Below are positions 21,406 through 22,970 of a stretch of DNA of 22,970 nucleotides, one piece after another. A program made the translations under genes and the position numbers. Position 1 is the first letter of the stretch. Each line of letters opens with the position of its first letter. The DNA is from Clostridia bacterium (GTDB taxonomy: Bacteria; Bacillota_E; RBS10-35; JAJYVN01): the NCBI GenBank assembly GCA_027335515.1, contig DAHWHT010000276.1, forward strand, positions 1 to 22,970. The letters run 5' to 3'. The notes under the pieces were generated by a model, which saw only the letters and a list, made by a program, of their open reading frames with translations, did not search any database and was not told the DNA's origin.

Positions 21406-22704
21406 ATGGCCATCGCACGCACCGGGGACACCACCGTCCTCGACGCCGGTCAGGCCCCCCCGCCGGAGGTCTGCCTCCATGTGCTACGCTCCAGCGCACA
21501 CGGCTTTTGGTTTGATCGCGGCGGCCGCGGCGGCCACTCCGTGCTTTTGGTGGACCCGGACCAATTGCTGCGGGACCCGGACGGAATCTGGGGCGCCCTG
21601 CGCGCGGGGGGCGGCGCGGCGCCCGGTGGTCCCTGGGGCTTTGCCGGCGGTTGGGCCGGCTACCTTTCCTATGAGGCAACCCTGCCGCTGCTTGGGATCG
21701 AACCGACGCGGCGCCCCACCCACCCCGTGGCGATGCTCGCCCACTACCCATCCGCGCTGATCATTGACCACGGACGCGGCCGGGCCTGGGCCGTGGGCCG
21801 CGGCCGGGCGGGCGCCCAATCGGCGGGTGCCTGGCGCTCCCGGCTGGAACGGGCGCGCCACCACGCCCCCCCGTTGGCCACCCGCCCCGCACCCGCCCCG
21901 CGCGTCCTGCACGCGGGACCCTCTCCGGCCGTCCACGCCGCCCAGGTCCGCGAGGTCCAGCGCTGGATCCGGGCCGGGGACTCCTTCGTGGCCAACCTCA
22001 CGTACCGGCTGAAGCTGGAGCGGCTGACGGACCCCGCGGGCGCCTATGCCGCCATGCGCGCGCAACAGCGGGCCCCGTACGGGGCGCTGATCCATGATGG
22101 GCCCTGCTGGGTGCTCTGCGCCTCTCCGGAGTTGCTCGTGCGCCGCCGCGGCGTCCGCGCCTGCACCCGACCCATCAAGGGGACGCGCGGCCACAGCCTG
22201 ACGGATGCCGCCGCCCTGGCCATCGACCCCAAGGAACGCGCCGAGTTGACGATGATCGTCGACCTGGAGCGCAACGACCTGGGACGGGTGGCGACGACCG
22301 GCAGTGTGCGCGTGCGCGAGCTCTTTTCCGTGGAGCGCCATCCCGGGCTCTGCCATCTGGTCGCCACCGTGGAGGCGGACGTGCCCGGTCCGGCGGGCGC
22401 ACTGCTCTGCGCCCTTCTGCCGGGCGGATCCGTGACGGGCGCCCCCAAACGGCGCACCGTCGGCCTGCTCGCCGGCCTGGAAACCGACGCGCGCGGGGTG
22501 TATACGGGAAGCATCGGCTGGTGCGACGACGGCGGCGACCTGGAATGGAACATCGCCATCCGCACCCTGGTCTCCACGCCCGTCGGCAGCCTCTACGGCA
22601 CCGGGGGCGGCATCACCGCCGACTCGGACCCGGCCCGCGAGTATGCGGAGACCCGCCTCAAGGCGCGCAGCGTGCTGCGGGCGCTGGGCGTGGTCTTGGC
22701 GTGA
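21406..22704 (+). CDS. pabB: aminodeoxychorismate synthase component I (PabB)
   Basis: This 432-residue chorismate-utilising enzyme makes 4-amino-4-deoxychorismate for folate synthesis. Signature stretches are TRPIKGTRGH with Lys258 (PIKGT distinguishes PabB from the PIAGT of anthranilate synthase), TMIVDLERNDLGRVA, LLPGGSVTGAPKRR, YTGSIGWCDDGGDLEWNIAI and YGTGGGITADSDPAREYAET. The N-terminal half is shortened relative to typical PabB of about 450-470 residues. ATG 21406 has no evident ribosome site, so the start is less sure. pabC follows, overlapping by four bases; the glutaminase partner pabA is not in the window. Confidence 0.92.
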   Translation: MAIARTGDTTVLDAGQAPPPEVCLHVLRSSAHGFWFDRGGRGGHSVLLVDPDQLLRDPDGIWGALRAGGGAAPGGPWGFAGGWAGYLSYEATLPLLGIEPTRRPTHPVAMLAHYPSALIIDHGRGRAWAVGRGRAGAQSAGAWRSRLERARHHAPPLATRPAPAPRVLHAGPSPAVHAAQVREVQRWIRAGDSFVANLTYRLKLERLTDPAGAYAAMRAQQRAPYGALIHDGPCWVLCASPELLVRRRGVRACTRPIKGTRGHSLTDAAALAIDPKERAELTMIVDLERNDLGRVATTGSVRVRELFSVERHPGLCHLVATVEADVPGPAGALLCALLPGGSVTGAPKRRTVGLLAGLETDARGVYTGSIGWCDDGGDLEWNIAIRTLVSTPVGSLYGTGGGITADSDPAREYAETRLKARSVLRALGVVLA

Positions 22705-22970
22705 CCCCCCCGGGACTGATCGAAACGGTGCGGGTCGCCGACGGCCGGGTGCCGCTTTGGCCATGGCACCGCCGGCGACTGCTTTCGTCCGCCGCGGCGC
22801 TCGGCCACACCCTGCCCCCACGGCTCCCCGACCGACCGGAGCTGGCCCGGGCCGCTGCGCGTCTGGGCACCACCGGCCCCGTCGCGGTTCGGCTCACCCT
22901 CCGCGCGGGCGCCGTGCGCCTGGAGCCCCGCCCGCTGGGGCCGGCGCGGCCCTGGCGCGCCTGCGCCGCG
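22701..22970 (+). CDS. pabC: aminodeoxychorismate lyase PabC, N-terminal part (class IV aminotransferase fold)
   Basis: The frame opens with GTG 22701, overlapping the pabB stop as GTGA, and runs 90 codons to the window edge. The opening GLIETVRVADGRVPLWPWHR is the typical class IV start, followed by RRLLSSAAALG, which aligns with the RL..SA..LG helix of PabC. PabC is a PLP enzyme that releases pyruvate from aminodeoxychorismate to give 4-aminobenzoate. The PLP lysine would lie beyond the edge. Position after pabB agrees with the call. Confidence 0.82.
   Translation, partial: MTPPGLIETVRVADGRVPLWPWHRRRLLSSAAALGHTLPPRLPDRPELARAAARLGTTGPVAVRLTLRAGAVRLEPRPLGPARPWRACAA

Overview
The window is very GC-rich (roughly 70 % by eye) and densely coded on both strands. 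It looks like a chromosomal segment of a high-GC, single-membrane bacterium, most likely a deep Bacillota lineage; the genus cannot be fixed from sequence alone. Reasons: a Tad pilus locus with no secretin (RcpA/CpaC) or pilotin; a type 1B dihydroorotate dehydrogenase pair (PyrK plus PyrD); G-rich Shine-Dalgarno boxes just upstream of many starts; and a consensus TTGACA promoter.

Region 1 (1-2588, minus strand) is an accessory, defence-like island. It holds a single-chain nucleotidyltransferase-HEPN protein and three copies of the C-terminal part of an Rpn-type (PD-(D/E)XK) nuclease: one full gene, one orphan tail with its own ribosome site, and one decayed tail. The full gene also carries a strong internal Shine-Dalgarno and ATG exactly where the orphan tail begins. 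This suggests a gene-within-gene toxin/inhibitor arrangement, as known for E. coli rpn genes, with extra stand-alone tails.

Region 2 (2589-3901, minus) is a multiply frameshifted pseudogene of a multipass GT-C-like membrane protein.

Region 3 (3925-13840, minus) is a Tad/Flp pilus operon of about 9.9 kb read from one good sigma-A promoter at 13812-13840. In transcription order it encodes an unknown protein, a short receiver-like protein, a degenerate TadZ paralogue, CpaB, TadZ, TadA ATPase, TadB, TadC, Flp pilin, TadE, a TadG-like protein and prepilin peptidase TadV. TadZ would position the machine, TadA would power it, TadB/TadC form the inner-membrane platform, TadV matures Flp and the pseudopilins, and CpaB acts outside the membrane.

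Region 4 (14001-18604, plus) holds pyrK, thiM, pyrD and an amidase-signature hydrolase. A strong stem-loop lies between pyrK and thiM.

Region 5 (18636-21310, minus) is a coupled pair: a DUF58 protein and a polytopic DUF4129 protein, without the usual MoxR ATPase or transglutaminase core. Region 6 (21406-22970, plus) is pabB followed by the start of pabC (4-aminobenzoate for folate), running off the right edge.
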